DNA of 64,000 nucleotides from an uncultured bacterium. Its GTDB lineage: Bacteria; Patescibacteriota; Patescibacteriia; 2-12-FULL-60-25. A model generated the notes under the pieces. It did no database searches. It was given only the letters and a program-made list of their open reading frames with translations, and had not been told where the DNA came from. Positions 48,175 to 57,184 of this stretch are shown here, piece after piece. Within the stretch, counting starts at the first letter, position 1; the number at the start of each line of letters is the position of its first letter. The position numbers were made by a program, and so were the translations under genes. The DNA lies in NCBI GenBank assembly GCA_937949995.1, contig CALFEO010000026.1, positions 8,097 through 72,096 on the forward strand. Reading direction: 5' to 3'.

Positions 48175-50256
48175 TTACTTCTTGCTTTTTCCTTCAATCA
48201 ACTCAGTTTGTACCGAAGAAGGTACCGGGGCATAGTGATCAAATTCCATTGAATACACACCGCGGCCCTGTGTCATGGAGCGTAGATTGGTGGCATAACC
48301 GAACATTTCAGCCAATGGAACCAAAGCGGTAATAACTTTCATTTCAAAACGGTCTTCCATGGATTGAATCTGTCCGCGCTTGGAATTCAAATCTCCCATA
48401 ACATCACCCATATATTCCTCAGGCACAACGACTTCGACCTTTTCCATGGGCTCCAAAATACTGACACCGGCTTTTTCGCAAGCGGCTTTAAAAGCCATGG
48501 AAGCGGCGATTTTGAACGCTGCTTCGGAAGAGTCAACTTCGTGGTACGAACCGTCGTAAACGGCAGCCTTGAAATCCAATATGGGATAACCGGCGGCAAC
48601 TCCGCGTTTGGCGGCTTCTTGGATGCCTTTATTTATCGGTTGAATGTATTCGCGGGGAATAACGCCTCCAACAATTTCGCTGACAAATTCATAACCCTTG
48701 CCTCGTTCGTTCGGCTCGATTCTGATCCAGCAATGACCATATTGTCCGCGTCCTCCGGATTGACGCACGAATTTACCTTCACCTTCGGCAACTCCTTTAA
48801 TGGCTTCTTTGTAAGCGACTTGAGGCTTGCCTACATTGGCCTCCACACCGAATTCTCTCTTCATGCGGTCAACGATGATTTCAAGATGCAATTCTCCCAT
48901 ACCGGAAATGATTGTTTGCAAAGTCTCTTCGTCGCTCCTGACTCTGAAAGAAGGATCTTCTTCGGCCAATTTTTGCAAAGCCACGCCCATTTTTTCTTGG
49001 TCGGCCTTGGTTTTGGGTTCAATGGCAATATCAATAACCGGTTCCGGAATAACAATCGTTTCCAATACAATGGGATGATCTTCATCGCACAATGTGTGAC
49101 CCGTAAAAGTTTCTTTCAAGCCCACGGCCGCGGCTATTTCTCCGGCATAAACCTTATCCACTTCTTCACGGCTGTTGGCATGCATGCGCACGATACGGCC
49201 GACTCTTTCTTTTTTACCGTTTGTAGCGTTATAAACATATGAACCCGATTCCATTGTTCCGGAATATACGCGGAAAAAAATCAATTTTCCCACATAAGGA
49301 TCAGACATGATTTTAAATGCCAAAGCGGCAAACGGTTCATCATCATCCGCTTTTCGAGTAACGATATTTTCTTCATTTTCCGGATCCTTGCCTTGAACCG
49401 GCGGAATATCCAAAGGCGAAGGCAAATAATCAACGACCGCGTCCAACATCATTTGTACGCCTTTATTTTTCAAAGCCGACCCGCACATGACCGGAAAAAT
49501 ATCCATATTGATCACAGCTTTACGTAAAGCGGCTTTTATTTCCGGTACGGTTAACTCTTCTCCGGCTAAATATTTATTCATCAAAGCTTCATCAGTCTCC
49601 GCCAAAGCTTCCAAAAATTCACCGCGCAGCTTTTTAGCTTTTTCCGCCAAATCCGCCGGTATCTCGGTTTCTTCTATATCGCGACCCAATTCATCTTTGT
49701 AAATAAACGCCTTTTGCTCAATCAAATCCACAATGCCTTTAAAATTCGACTCGGCACCTATCGGCATTTGAATCGGATATGCTCTTTTAGCCAAACGTCT
49801 GCGAATCGATTCAACATCTTTATCAAAATCGGCACCGGTACGATCCAATTTATTTACAAAGCACATGCGAGGCACTTTATTTTTATCAGCTTGGCGCCAT
49901 ACCGTTTCGGATTGAGGTTCAACGCCGGCCACACCGTCAAAAACGGTAACAGCGCCATCCAAAACACGCAAAGAACGCTGTACTTCAACGGTAAAATCAA
50001 TATGTCCCGGAGTATCAATCAAATTCATGCGATGGCCTTTCCAAAAACAAGTTGTAGCCGCGGAAGTAATGGTAATACCGCGCTCCTGTTCTTGTTCCAT
50101 CCAATCCATGGTTGCTTCACCTTCGTGGACTTCACCGATTTTATGTTTGCGGCCCGTATAAAAAAGCACACGTTCGGAAACCGTTGTTTTGCCCGCGTCA
50201 ATGTGGGCTATAATCCCGAAATTTCGGGTATCTTTTAATGGATATTCTCTGGACAT
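48175..50256 (-). CDS. fusA: Elongation factor G
   Basis: Translocase GTPase. NFGIIAHIDAGKTTVSERVL (P-loop), ERGITITSAATT, DTPGHIDFTVEV and NKLDRTGADF give the G domain. Domains II-V follow to AEMFGYATNLRSMTQGRGVY, then SMEFDHYAPVP. 693 residues, full length. No Shine-Dalgarno sequence. An intrinsic terminator-like hairpin precedes it. Confidence 0.98.
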   Translation of the reverse strand: MSREYPLKDTRNFGIIAHIDAGKTTVSERVLFYTGRKHKIGEVHEGEATMDWMEQEQERGITITSAATTCFWKGHRMNLIDTPGHIDFTVEVQRSLRVLDGAVTVFDGVAGVEPQSETVWRQADKNKVPRMCFVNKLDRTGADFDKDVESIRRRLAKRAYPIQMPIGAESNFKGIVDLIEQKAFIYKDELGRDIEETEIPADLAEKAKKLRGEFLEALAETDEALMNKYLAGEELTVPEIKAALRKAVINMDIFPVMCGSALKNKGVQMMLDAVVDYLPSPLDIPPVQGKDPENEENIVTRKADDDEPFAALAFKIMSDPYVGKLIFFRVYSGTMESGSYVYNATNGKKERVGRIVRMHANSREEVDKVYAGEIAAAVGLKETFTGHTLCDEDHPIVLETIVIPEPVIDIAIEPKTKADQEKMGVALQKLAEEDPSFRVRSDEETLQTIISGMGELHLEIIVDRMKREFGVEANVGKPQVAYKEAIKGVAEGEGKFVRQSGGRGQYGHCWIRIEPNERGKGYEFVSEIVGGVIPREYIQPINKGIQEAAKRGVAAGYPILDFKAAVYDGSYHEVDSSEAAFKIAASMAFKAACEKAGVSILEPMEKVEVVVPEEYMGDVMGDLNSKRGQIQSMEDRFEMKVITALVPLAEMFGYATNLRSMTQGRGVYSMEFDHYAPVPSSVQTELIEGKSKK

Positions 50257-50276
50257 AGTATTTTATTTACAATAGA

Positions 50277-50305
50277 CAAAAAAGAGGCGGACGCTATCCT
50301 GCCTC
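50277..50305 (-). terminator. Terminator or attenuator between rpsG and fusA
   Basis: On the minus strand: GAGGC-A-GGA, loop TAGCG, TCC-GCCTC, then TTTTTTG. Position inside the str operon suggests partial read-through. Confidence 0.7.
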
Positions 50306-50352
50306 TCATTATTGTTTTAATCTTATAATTCTGCCATCGCCATCATCCATAA

Positions 50353-50820
50353 CTAGTATGCAAAATGGGCAAATGCGCGGTTGGCCTCGGCCATACGTTG
50401 CACGTCCTGCTTTTTCTTGACGGCATCACCCTGATTACCCATTGCCGCAAACAGTTCATCGGCTAAACGAATAGCCATGGGCTTGCCTTTTTTGGCGCGA
50501 GCCGCGGTTATGATCCAACGAAAAGCCAACTGCTGGCGTCTGTCGGCTCTGACTTGCAGTGGAATTTGATAGTTGGCGCCGCCGACACGGCGTGACTTAA
50601 CCTCAAGCAAAGGCGAAACGTTTTTCAAAGCTTCTTCAAAAGCCTCCAAGGCCGGCTTCTCGGATTTCTTTTCCAACGCTTCCAGCGCTTGATATACAAT
50701 GCGCTGTGAAGTTGATTTTTTGCCTTCCTCCATGACGTAGTTTATGAACTTCGCCAAAGAAACCGAACCATATTTCGGATCCGGTGTTATTGAGCGCTTT
50801 GGAGCTTTTTTACCTCTCAT
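50353..50820 (-). CDS. rpsG: 30S ribosomal protein S7
   Basis: DPKYGSVSLAKFINYVMEEG, SRRVGGANYQIPLQVRADRR and LAFRWIITAARAKKGKPMAI are S7 signatures. 155 residues. Confidence 0.97.
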   Translation of the reverse strand: MRGKKAPKRSITPDPKYGSVSLAKFINYVMEEGKKSTSQRIVYQALEALEKKSEKPALEAFEEALKNVSPLLEVKSRRVGGANYQIPLQVRADRRQQLAFRWIITAARAKKGKPMAIRLADELFAAMGNQGDAVKKKQDVQRMAEANRAFAHFAY

Positions 50821-50885
50821 AATTTATTTATTGATAATTTCCCATCTCACCTATAAAACCCTTAATACTTAATTGAAAATTTTGC

Positions 50886-51311
50886 CTATTTTCCGGCTTT
50901 TGGACGCTTGGCGCCGTAAACAGAACGTCCGCGTCTGCGGCCTTCAACACCTTGGGTGTCATAAACACCGCGAACTATATGATAACGCACACCGGGCAAA
51001 TCTTTAACGCGTCCGCCGCGAATCATAACGATCGAGTGCTCCTGTAAATTATGGCCCTCACCCGGAATATAAGCCGTAACCTCTTGTCCATTCGACAAAC
51101 GAACACGCGCGATTTTACGCATGGCCGAGTTTGGCTTTTTTGGTGTGGTTGTTGTTACTTTTGTGCAAACTCCGCGTTTATACGGTGAACCCTTGCGCAG
51201 TTCCGTGCGTTTGCGATGCAGCGTATCGCGCGTAAATTGCAAAGCCGGGCTTTTTGATTTAGCCTTGGCGCTGCGGCGCGGACGCCGAATGAGTTGATTT
51301 GTAGTAGGCAT
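50886..51311 (-). CDS. rpsL: 30S ribosomal protein S12
   Basis: MPTTNQLIRRPRRSAKAKSK, CTKVTTTTPKKPNSAMRKIA (decoding loop with the streptomycin-site lysine), NLQEHSIVMIRGGRVKDLPG and VRYHIVRG are near-invariant. Both K43- and K88-equivalent lysines are wild type. 141 residues. Confidence 0.98.
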   Translation of the reverse strand: MPTTNQLIRRPRRSAKAKSKSPALQFTRDTLHRKRTELRKGSPYKRGVCTKVTTTTPKKPNSAMRKIARVRLSNGQEVTAYIPGEGHNLQEHSIVMIRGGRVKDLPGVRYHIVRGVYDTQGVEGRRRGRSVYGAKRPKAGK

Positions 51312-51445
51312 GTTGTGCCGCTGAATATACCAAAGCGCTGAAAACGCGTCAAGTAGATTTATGGCTGAATTTATCGCTTTATTATCAATTATTTTTCCGG
51401 CAACAAAAACAGTGGATTATTTTTTACCGGAAAAACATCAAAAAA

Positions 51446-52942
51446 TTACATGGGAATCAGCTCCGGTCGAGCCAGCCTTGGCAGCCAAATCACCAAAAGC
51501 AAGACAGCTAAAGCCGTTCCCCAAACGATAGTCGGCAAAATCCTCTTATCCAATACGGCTTTTTGCCAAAATAACCACAAAACAACGCCGGCAAGCAACA
51601 TGATGGCGGCCGGCGCAAATACCCCTGCCAGCACCCAAAGCAACAACGAGCCGGCAAACCAAACCGCAATCACTTTTAATCTTGACCAACGCAGGCTCGC
51701 ACCCGTCATTATCAAACCATAAAGCCATGCAAAAACAATAGCTGCGCCTAAAATTTTCAAAGCTTCCGGCTCAAGCGACAATCCTTTTCGTGCAAATAAA
51801 GCGGTTAATAAAGCAAAAATCGGCAAAACCATCATCATAACAACTTCAGATCTCATGCTTATTTGCACCGCTTTGCTGATTTCACCGAACAAATAACCCG
51901 CCAAGAGAACGCCAACATAAGCCAACAATACCGGCCAACCCAACAACATGGCTCCCAAAAATCCAAAAACCGACAAAAATGTTTCTTTGACATCAAAACC
52001 GGTTACCATCATTAACAGCTTTAACCAAGAAATTAACAAAACACAGACAAGTACCAACCATGCCGCCCAATCAATATCAATCCACCCTTGTCTGCCCAAA
52101 CCGGCCTGATACCCATACAAAACCATGAATAATAAAGGGATAAACGCATAGAAACCGCTTCCTTGAAGAATTTTCCAATACACTGATCGATTGCGCATTA
52201 ATCCAAAAAAGACTCCCCAAATATAAATAATACTGCCCGTATACAACAACAAAGCATTAACCGTTTGATTGCCAAAACCCGTAAACCATCTTAACAACTG
52301 CCCATCCGCCCAATAAGAGAATAAATTAATTCTGGCAAACTCTCCGACCAGATCCGCATTCGACCAAGCCACGAACAATCCTTTCGCGGTAAAAGTAATA
52401 ATCAAGATTAAAGACGGTAAAATCAAAATAAATGACATTCCCAGCCAAACCGATACTGCAATCAGCAAAATATCAAAAATGCTTTGTTTTTCTTTATATA
52501 ACAACCATGCGATAATCACAGCCGCGCCCCAAGCCAATCCCCGTAAAAATGCATCCGGACCGGCGGAAAACGGATAAATTCCCAAAGTTAAAAAATAACC
52601 GCCGATTTGAAACAAAGTCAGAGGCATTCCCGCAGCTTCACTTCCCCAAAAAGGCAATAATGAACAAAATAAACCGAAAATTATTGATAAAATCATGGCA
52701 AGATAGACCTTCATTTCGTATTTTACCGGCCAATCCCGCTTGATAAAGCTGATCAAGTGCAATGCCGCTAAAAAACCGCTTAACGCCATAAGCGGATACC
52801 AAATCACAACTTCCAAAGGCGATGCATATGCTTGACCGGTAATCAAAGATTTACCGAAAGCCGCACATAAAACCAATGAATAAACAAAAAACCAATTTAT
52901 TCCTCCGCTTGTCTCATCGGATAAAACTTTGGACTTAATCAT
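51446..52942 (-). CDS. Multi-pass membrane protein, function unknown
   Basis: About 498 residues with twelve or more hydrophobic segments and hardly any soluble loops (for example FFVYSLVLCAAF, GSIIYIWGVFFGLM, ILPTIVWGTALAVLLLVIWL). I find no transporter or ligase motif. ATG at 52942 is preferred since it starts eight bases after the M50 gene; the longer frame would overlap that gene. Likely co-transcribed with the M50 protease. Confidence 0.75.
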   Translation of the reverse strand: MIKSKVLSDETSGGINWFFVYSLVLCAAFGKSLITGQAYASPLEVVIWYPLMALSGFLAALHLISFIKRDWPVKYEMKVYLAMILSIIFGLFCSLLPFWGSEAAGMPLTLFQIGGYFLTLGIYPFSAGPDAFLRGLAWGAAVIIAWLLYKEKQSIFDILLIAVSVWLGMSFILILPSLILIITFTAKGLFVAWSNADLVGEFARINLFSYWADGQLLRWFTGFGNQTVNALLLYTGSIIYIWGVFFGLMRNRSVYWKILQGSGFYAFIPLLFMVLYGYQAGLGRQGWIDIDWAAWLVLVCVLLISWLKLLMMVTGFDVKETFLSVFGFLGAMLLGWPVLLAYVGVLLAGYLFGEISKAVQISMRSEVVMMMVLPIFALLTALFARKGLSLEPEALKILGAAIVFAWLYGLIMTGASLRWSRLKVIAVWFAGSLLLWVLAGVFAPAAIMLLAGVVLWLFWQKAVLDKRILPTIVWGTALAVLLLVIWLPRLARPELIPM

Positions 52943-52950
52943 AATTGTTT

Positions 52951-53601
52951 TCAAATCAACCCGCTGAAACCAAACAGCGCCATAATCCATTCCAACGGAG
53001 CAAGAAGTAAATTTTTAATGATGCCGATTCCCAGCAAGATATCCGTAAAAATAATTGCCATCAAAATAAAAGGACCGTATTGTTCGATTTTATAACGCAA
53101 ATCATGCCATTTATTTTGATGTAATATCGCAAACAAAAATTTGGATCCATCCAAAGGAGGCACGGGAATCAAATTAAACAACATCAAAGCCGCATTGATA
53201 AAAAACAAAAAAATCAAAAAAACAACCAATAAATTACCGGTTCCCAAAATGGGCAACAAAATTTTTAAAATAATTCCAAAAACAACAAGCATTACTAAAT
53301 TACTGAAAGGACCTGCCGCGGCCACCAAAAACTCTCCCCAATGCTTATGTTTAAGATGCAAAGGATTGTAGGGCACGGGTTTGCCCCAGCCAAAATGCAC
53401 AAAAACCAGTGCCAACAAGCCGAATAAATCAACATGGGCCCAAGGATTCAAAGTTAATCTGCCCATCTTTTTTGCCGTATTATCACCCAATAAATTCGCT
53501 GCCAAAGCATGAGAAAACTCATGAATCGAAAGAGCGGTCAATATTGCCGCAAACCACAGAATAAAAATCGCCGGATTTGTAAATAAAGTTGATAAAGACA
53601 T
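52951..53601 (-). CDS. M50-family membrane zinc metalloprotease (site-2 protease type)
   Basis: 216 residues with about five membrane segments. The zinc motif HEFSH (27-31) is followed by RLTLNPWAHVDLFGLLAL, PVPYNPLHL and the third ligand motif NLIPVPPLDGSKFL. This is the short, PDZ-less M50B form common in bacteria. Substrate unknown. Divergent from rpmB. Confidence 0.93.
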   Translation of the reverse strand: MSLSTLFTNPAIFILWFAAILTALSIHEFSHALAANLLGDNTAKKMGRLTLNPWAHVDLFGLLALVFVHFGWGKPVPYNPLHLKHKHWGEFLVAAAGPFSNLVMLVVFGIILKILLPILGTGNLLVVFLIFLFFINAALMLFNLIPVPPLDGSKFLFAILHQNKWHDLRYKIEQYGPFILMAIIFTDILLGIGIIKNLLLAPLEWIMALFGFSGLI

Positions 53602-53703
53602 AAATCATAAAAACATCAATAATCAAATTTTGTTCTCAATTGGATATTTTTCTGCCGGTACTTGCCAATCATACCGCATTTGGCTATACTTACGCCAATC
53701 AAT

Positions 53704-53955
53704 ATGTCACGAATCTGCTCAATCTCCGGAAAACGGGCTAACAAAGCCAATAATCGGAGCCATTCCAATGTTGCCACCAAAAAATTGCAAGGCGTAAATC
53801 TGCAAACACGTCGTTTTAATGGTGTAAAAATCCGTTTATCGACACGCGCCTTAAAAGCTCTCAAAAAACTTGAGGCTGTGCATAAAGGCGAAATGCCGAC
53901 CAAGCGCCAAAAAAAACGCATCAAGACGGCCGCGCGTAAAACAGCGGCAAAATAA
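53704..53955 (+). CDS. rpmB: 50S ribosomal protein L28
   Basis: MSRICSISGKRANKANNRSH and VATKKLQGVNLQTRRFNGVK, then IRLSTRALKAL, match L28. ATG at 53704 is chosen over an ATG fourteen codons upstream, which gives no family match. 83 residues with a basic C-terminal tail (KRQKKRIKTAARKTAAK). Confidence 0.92.
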   Translation: MSRICSISGKRANKANNRSHSNVATKKLQGVNLQTRRFNGVKIRLSTRALKALKKLEAVHKGEMPTKRQKKRIKTAARKTAAK

Positions 53956-53980
53956 AACCGGCATATGCCGGTTTTATTTA
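53954..53980 (+). terminator. Terminator after rpmB
   Basis: AAAACCGGC, loop ATAT, GCCGGTTTT, then ATTTAT. It overlaps the stop codon. Confidence 0.85.
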
Positions 53981-53997
53981 TAATCCTTCAATAACAC

Positions 53998-54828
53998 CTA
54001 TAAATCTCTTTCCGAAGTTTTTTGAATTACTTTAAATGCCTGCTCCGGAGTATCAACTATTTGCATCAAGTCCAAATCTTCTTTATTAATATATCCCGAT
54101 TTATACAAATTATCATTGACCCATTTTTTAAACGGCTGCCAATGCGCTTTACCCACAAAAATACAAGGAACGGCTTTGGGAATCTTGCCTGTTTGCACTA
54201 AAGTCAGCATCTCCAAAGCCTCATCCATAGTGCCAAAACCTCCCGGAAAAAATACATAAGCCTGAGCCGAAGCCGAAAGCATGACTTTACGCGTAAAAAA
54301 ATAATGAAAACCTATGGCGCGAGTCACAAAGTCATTGCGTCTTTGCTCCATCGGCAATTCAATATCCAAACCAACCGATTCTCCTCCGGCTTCAAAAGCA
54401 CCTTTATTGCCGGCTTCCATAATCCCCGGCCCGCCTCCGGTAATAACGGTATAACCCGCTTGTGCGCACAATTTTCCGAGTTGAACCGCTTGTTTGTATG
54501 CTTTTGCATTCGGATTGGTGCGTGCACTGCCAAAAAATGTTACCTCTTTGTGCATTTTGGATAAAAATTCAAAACCTTCAATAAACTCGGCCATAATCCT
54601 GAAAATCTTCCAATGCATATGCTCCGTAAAATCTTTAGCTTCATTCAATTGTTCGCAATCGCCATCCGGAGAACAAACCCAATGCACAAATCTTTTCTCA
54701 TTGCCAAGCCTGGCCGGACTCTTTGATTTGTAAGAGGTGCCTTTATAAAAAGGTCTGATTGCGGTTTTTTTATCAACCGCATCGGATTTTGAGTTTCGAG
54801 ATGTTTTTGCGTTTTTTTTCTTTGGCAT
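53998..54828 (-). CDS. LOG-family (TIGR00730-type) Rossmann protein
   Basis: Nucleotide-phosphate binding fold of the LOG / lysine-decarboxylase-like family. VTFFGSARTN, YTVITGGGPGIMEAGNKGAF and VFFPGGFGTMDEALEMLTL (PGGxGTxxE) are the signatures. Characterised relatives are cytokinin riboside phosphoribohydrolases or nucleotide pyrophosphatases (PpnN). The native substrate is not predictable here. A lysine-rich N-terminus of 85 residues precedes the domain. 276 residues. Confidence 0.92.
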   Translation of the reverse strand: MPKKKNAKTSRNSKSDAVDKKTAIRPFYKGTSYKSKSPARLGNEKRFVHWVCSPDGDCEQLNEAKDFTEHMHWKIFRIMAEFIEGFEFLSKMHKEVTFFGSARTNPNAKAYKQAVQLGKLCAQAGYTVITGGGPGIMEAGNKGAFEAGGESVGLDIELPMEQRRNDFVTRAIGFHYFFTRKVMLSASAQAYVFFPGGFGTMDEALEMLTLVQTGKIPKAVPCIFVGKAHWQPFKKWVNDNLYKSGYINKEDLDLMQIVDTPEQAFKVIQKTSERDL

Positions 54829-54848
54829 AAAAAGTAAAAATTAATATT

Positions 54849-55367
54849 TTATTCTTGATTGATTGTTTCTTGCTCCAAATTGTCCAGAGCATTATTCAAA
54901 GCCGAACAAAAAGCCGCCAAATCTTTATTATCCCAGCACGGACTTAACCAAATCTCCTCGGGTTTTCTTTTTTGGGAATGCGCCACTTCCAATAAATACA
55001 TATTGCCATCCAAACGAATTCCGAAATCGGTTAATTTATATGAAATAATATCATGCAAAGGAATTCTTATTGTTTTACCGATAAGCGAAGTAAACAATAA
55101 TTCGGTTTCATTGAGTTTTAAACGCTCGCTTACGCAATTTAAATAAAACCCCCAGCCGATAACAAACAATGACGCAATGATGATAAACTGCATTCCATTG
55201 CCTCTGGGAAATAAAAAATTTAAAACAAAAATTAAAGTCACTATAATAACGATCGCCAATATCAAAGCTCCCCCAAGAGTCATTATTCCGGCTTTTACGT
55301 CATTAACCGCTTCAAACGGAGACGGCTTGCGTTTTTTAAAAGATTTTCCCGCGATTATACGCTCCAT
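54849..55367 (-). CDS. Membrane protein with PH-like domain
   Basis: Two membrane helices (about residues 27-52 and 58-76) precede a soluble segment LNETELLFTSLIGKTIRIPL, then HDIISYKLTDFGIRL. This resembles the bacterial PH-like domain behind a two-helix anchor. ATG at 55367 is chosen; the longer frame adds 15 residues. It follows the LOG gene's direction upstream and may share its transcript. Function unknown. Confidence 0.65.
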   Translation of the reverse strand: MERIIAGKSFKKRKPSPFEAVNDVKAGIMTLGGALILAIVIIVTLIFVLNFLFPRGNGMQFIIIASLFVIGWGFYLNCVSERLKLNETELLFTSLIGKTIRIPLHDIISYKLTDFGIRLDGNMYLLEVAHSQKRKPEEIWLSPCWDNKDLAAFCSALNNALDNLEQETINQE

Positions 55368-55396
55368 CCCATAATTATATCTTAATTCGGCAAAAG

Positions 55397-55463
55397 AAAA
55401 AAGCTCCGTCATCGAAGCTTAACGATAGGCATCACTTGAGCGGAACCGGCGTAAGCCGATTCC
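55397..55463 (-). terminator. Double hairpin terminator of the phosphatase-like gene
   Basis: On the minus strand the stop is followed at once by GGAATCGGC, TTAC, GCCGGTTCC (55442-55463). AAGCTTC and GGAGCTTTTTT follow at 55397-55420. Confidence 0.7.
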
Positions 55464-56747
55464 TTATGATGCTTTTTTTTCAGAAATCTCGGGTACCGCT
55501 GTTCGTGCCAACTTCGGCGCCGCTTCCGGATCCAGTATAAACCGAAAGCGATGATCCGAATTTTTGCGATTGCCGTTTTTTTTGCGGTTCGAATCTCGCT
55601 GGTACTCTTCTATTCCCAATACTTTGCAAGCACCGGTTATTACTTGTTGGTCGACAGTATCCTTAAAACGCAATCTGCGTCCGGCTACTTCGAATTGAGG
55701 GGGAATGCGGTAAGGCTCTCCGTCAAGATGCAAATAGCCGTCGACTTCTTTGTAAAAAGTCATGCCCGCATGCGGCGGAAACGGCGGGCCCTCGGCTTTG
55801 AGCATCATATTCAAATCGTGGTTGGAGAAACCCTCGATTGATTGCCTCAATTGCAAAATGAATATGCTGTGCGACACAATGACGGCTATGGCGCCGTCGC
55901 CGACACTTTCAAGCTCCGGAATAAACTCATCCCAAAAATCTTGTGCGCGAATTCGCAAATCATCAAAGCTTTCGCCGGTTGGCGTTTTACGCCTTTGATG
56001 AGGCGGTAATTGCTCTTGTTCGAAAAACCACTCCGTAAAATCCTTGGCGATTCGGCTTCCGAAATCACGGAGCGCTTGGCCCGCCGCCTCTTTACGAATT
56101 TGCGCATGCAGCTGCGGTGTGACTTCCGCGTGCCTGTCTCTGGCGTTTCGATAAAAAAACTCCAGAGAATCACGATAACTTGTCAGCAAAAAAGCCGTTG
56201 CCAGATGCATATCCGCATTGCTCATAAGCACGCGCGACAGCATCGGCTGATGCCGTATAAGCTCGCGCATATCGGCCATATCAGTGCTGATCACACCCGG
56301 TAACGGCGTTGATTCGGCACTTTTTGTGCGCAAGCATTCGGGTACTTCGCAATAATCCGGGTTTTCCGCATCTTCCGGACTTTGGATAAAAGTGTAGCGG
56401 GCATGAGCTCTTTCGGCCAACAAGTCGCTTTGAAAGCGTCTCGTCGTTTCCAGATTGCCCGCTTCGGCCAGTATTCGAGCCGTTTCCTTGGCTCTCATGT
56501 GCAATGAACGAGCCAAGATACCGCGTCTTTTAAAGACATTTGGCGATATCTGCGACTGCAAATACCTGCCGGCAAAGTAAGCCTGCAAATGCCCCATTGG
56601 CGACAAAGGAGCATTACGTTTGCCGGGCAATCTTGACGGCTTCAGCTCTCCGGCTGCCAATGCCTTAATGGTTTCTTCGTTCCAATCCGAAATCGCGTGG
56701 CGAAGAATCACCACGCGCGCGCCCCTGGGAACAGGGATTGAACGCAT
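55464..56747 (-). CDS. Histidine phosphatase superfamily protein, enlarged
   Basis: VVILRHAISDWNEE (R16, H17) is the phosphohistidine motif, with RHA instead of the usual RHG. LARSLHMRAKETARIL gives the second arginine region, GESFDDLRIRAQDFWDEF the helix after the insertion, and AVIVSHSIFILQL the second catalytic histidine. The core of about 200 residues is expanded to 427 by a long helical insertion (residues about 120-260) and a C-terminal region ending in an arginine/lysine-rich stretch. AGGAGG precedes the ATG by four bases. Substrate unknown. Confidence 0.8.
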   Translation of the reverse strand: MRSIPVPRGARVVILRHAISDWNEETIKALAAGELKPSRLPGKRNAPLSPMGHLQAYFAGRYLQSQISPNVFKRRGILARSLHMRAKETARILAEAGNLETTRRFQSDLLAERAHARYTFIQSPEDAENPDYCEVPECLRTKSAESTPLPGVISTDMADMRELIRHQPMLSRVLMSNADMHLATAFLLTSYRDSLEFFYRNARDRHAEVTPQLHAQIRKEAAGQALRDFGSRIAKDFTEWFFEQEQLPPHQRRKTPTGESFDDLRIRAQDFWDEFIPELESVGDGAIAVIVSHSIFILQLRQSIEGFSNHDLNMMLKAEGPPFPPHAGMTFYKEVDGYLHLDGEPYRIPPQFEVAGRRLRFKDTVDQQVITGACKVLGIEEYQRDSNRKKNGNRKNSDHRFRFILDPEAAPKLARTAVPEISEKKAS

Positions 56748-56829
56748 GATGACCTCCTGCTCGATTTCCGTTTGTTAATGTGCGTTTATTGTGGATTTTC
56801 TATTTTGTATCCTGTTCTTTTCCACCCAG

Positions 56830-56858
56830 AGAGTAACAAAAATGACCCAAAAAGTCAA
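56830..56858 (-). promoter_or_regulatory. Promoter of the phosphatase-like gene
   Basis: On the minus strand: TTGACT, 17 bases, TACTCT. Confidence 0.55.
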
Positions 56859-56875
56859 TCAAACCATAATAAAAG

Positions 56876-57121
56876 AGCCGACGAGGTATTTCGGCTAAAA
56901 TCCAATCGAGCGATGCTCTGCGTAAGCTGTGCGCATGATTTTGGACGCTTGCAGAATTTCCGCAAAATGCCAAATAAACGCCATTACGCCGCAAAGGCCT
57001 GATTTCAATTGCCACGGCAACTGAAACGCCGGCCTCTTATACCGAAATTTGTCCCGAAACCTCAATCGGCTCTTTAAAACATTTTTCACTGAATGTAGAG
57101 CAAAGTCAACAAAATACACGA
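56876..57121. other. Gene-free spacer between two divergent orphan genes
   Basis: An AGCCGA/TCGGCT hairpin at 56879-56899 is followed on the minus strand by CTTTTATT. It could end a minus-strand transcript started near 57090 (TTGACT at 57097-57102). The only minus frame between them is 29 codons (MAFIWHFAEILQASKIMRTA and on), without a ribosome binding site. A small RNA or gene remnant is possible, and nothing firmer can be said. Confidence 0.35.
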
Positions 57122-57150
57122 TTGACATCAACCGATTTTTTACTTATCAT
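57122..57150 (+). promoter_or_regulatory. Promoter of the 500-residue orphan gene
   Basis: TTGACA, 17 bases, TATCAT: the best promoter match among the orphan genes. Confidence 0.75.
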
Positions 57151-57184
57151 TGGCTTTCGCACTTTAACAAAGGAGAATGCCACG

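Noticed and set aside
48364..49242. 292-codon open frame on the plus strand
   Set aside because: It is antisense to fusA, whose full-length EF-G is certain; codon bias of the real gene keeps the opposite frame open.
56895..57131. 78-codon minus frame between the divergent orphan genes
   Set aside because: Its only ATG gives 29 codons without a ribosome binding site. The hairpin after it keeps a small RNA or remnant possible, so it is mentioned only as spacer.
57122..57184. Longer start of the 500-residue orphan, and an ATG at 57177
   Set aside because: The longer start is inside the promoter; the ATG at 57177 is out of frame; GTG at 57185 has AAAGGAG at the right distance.
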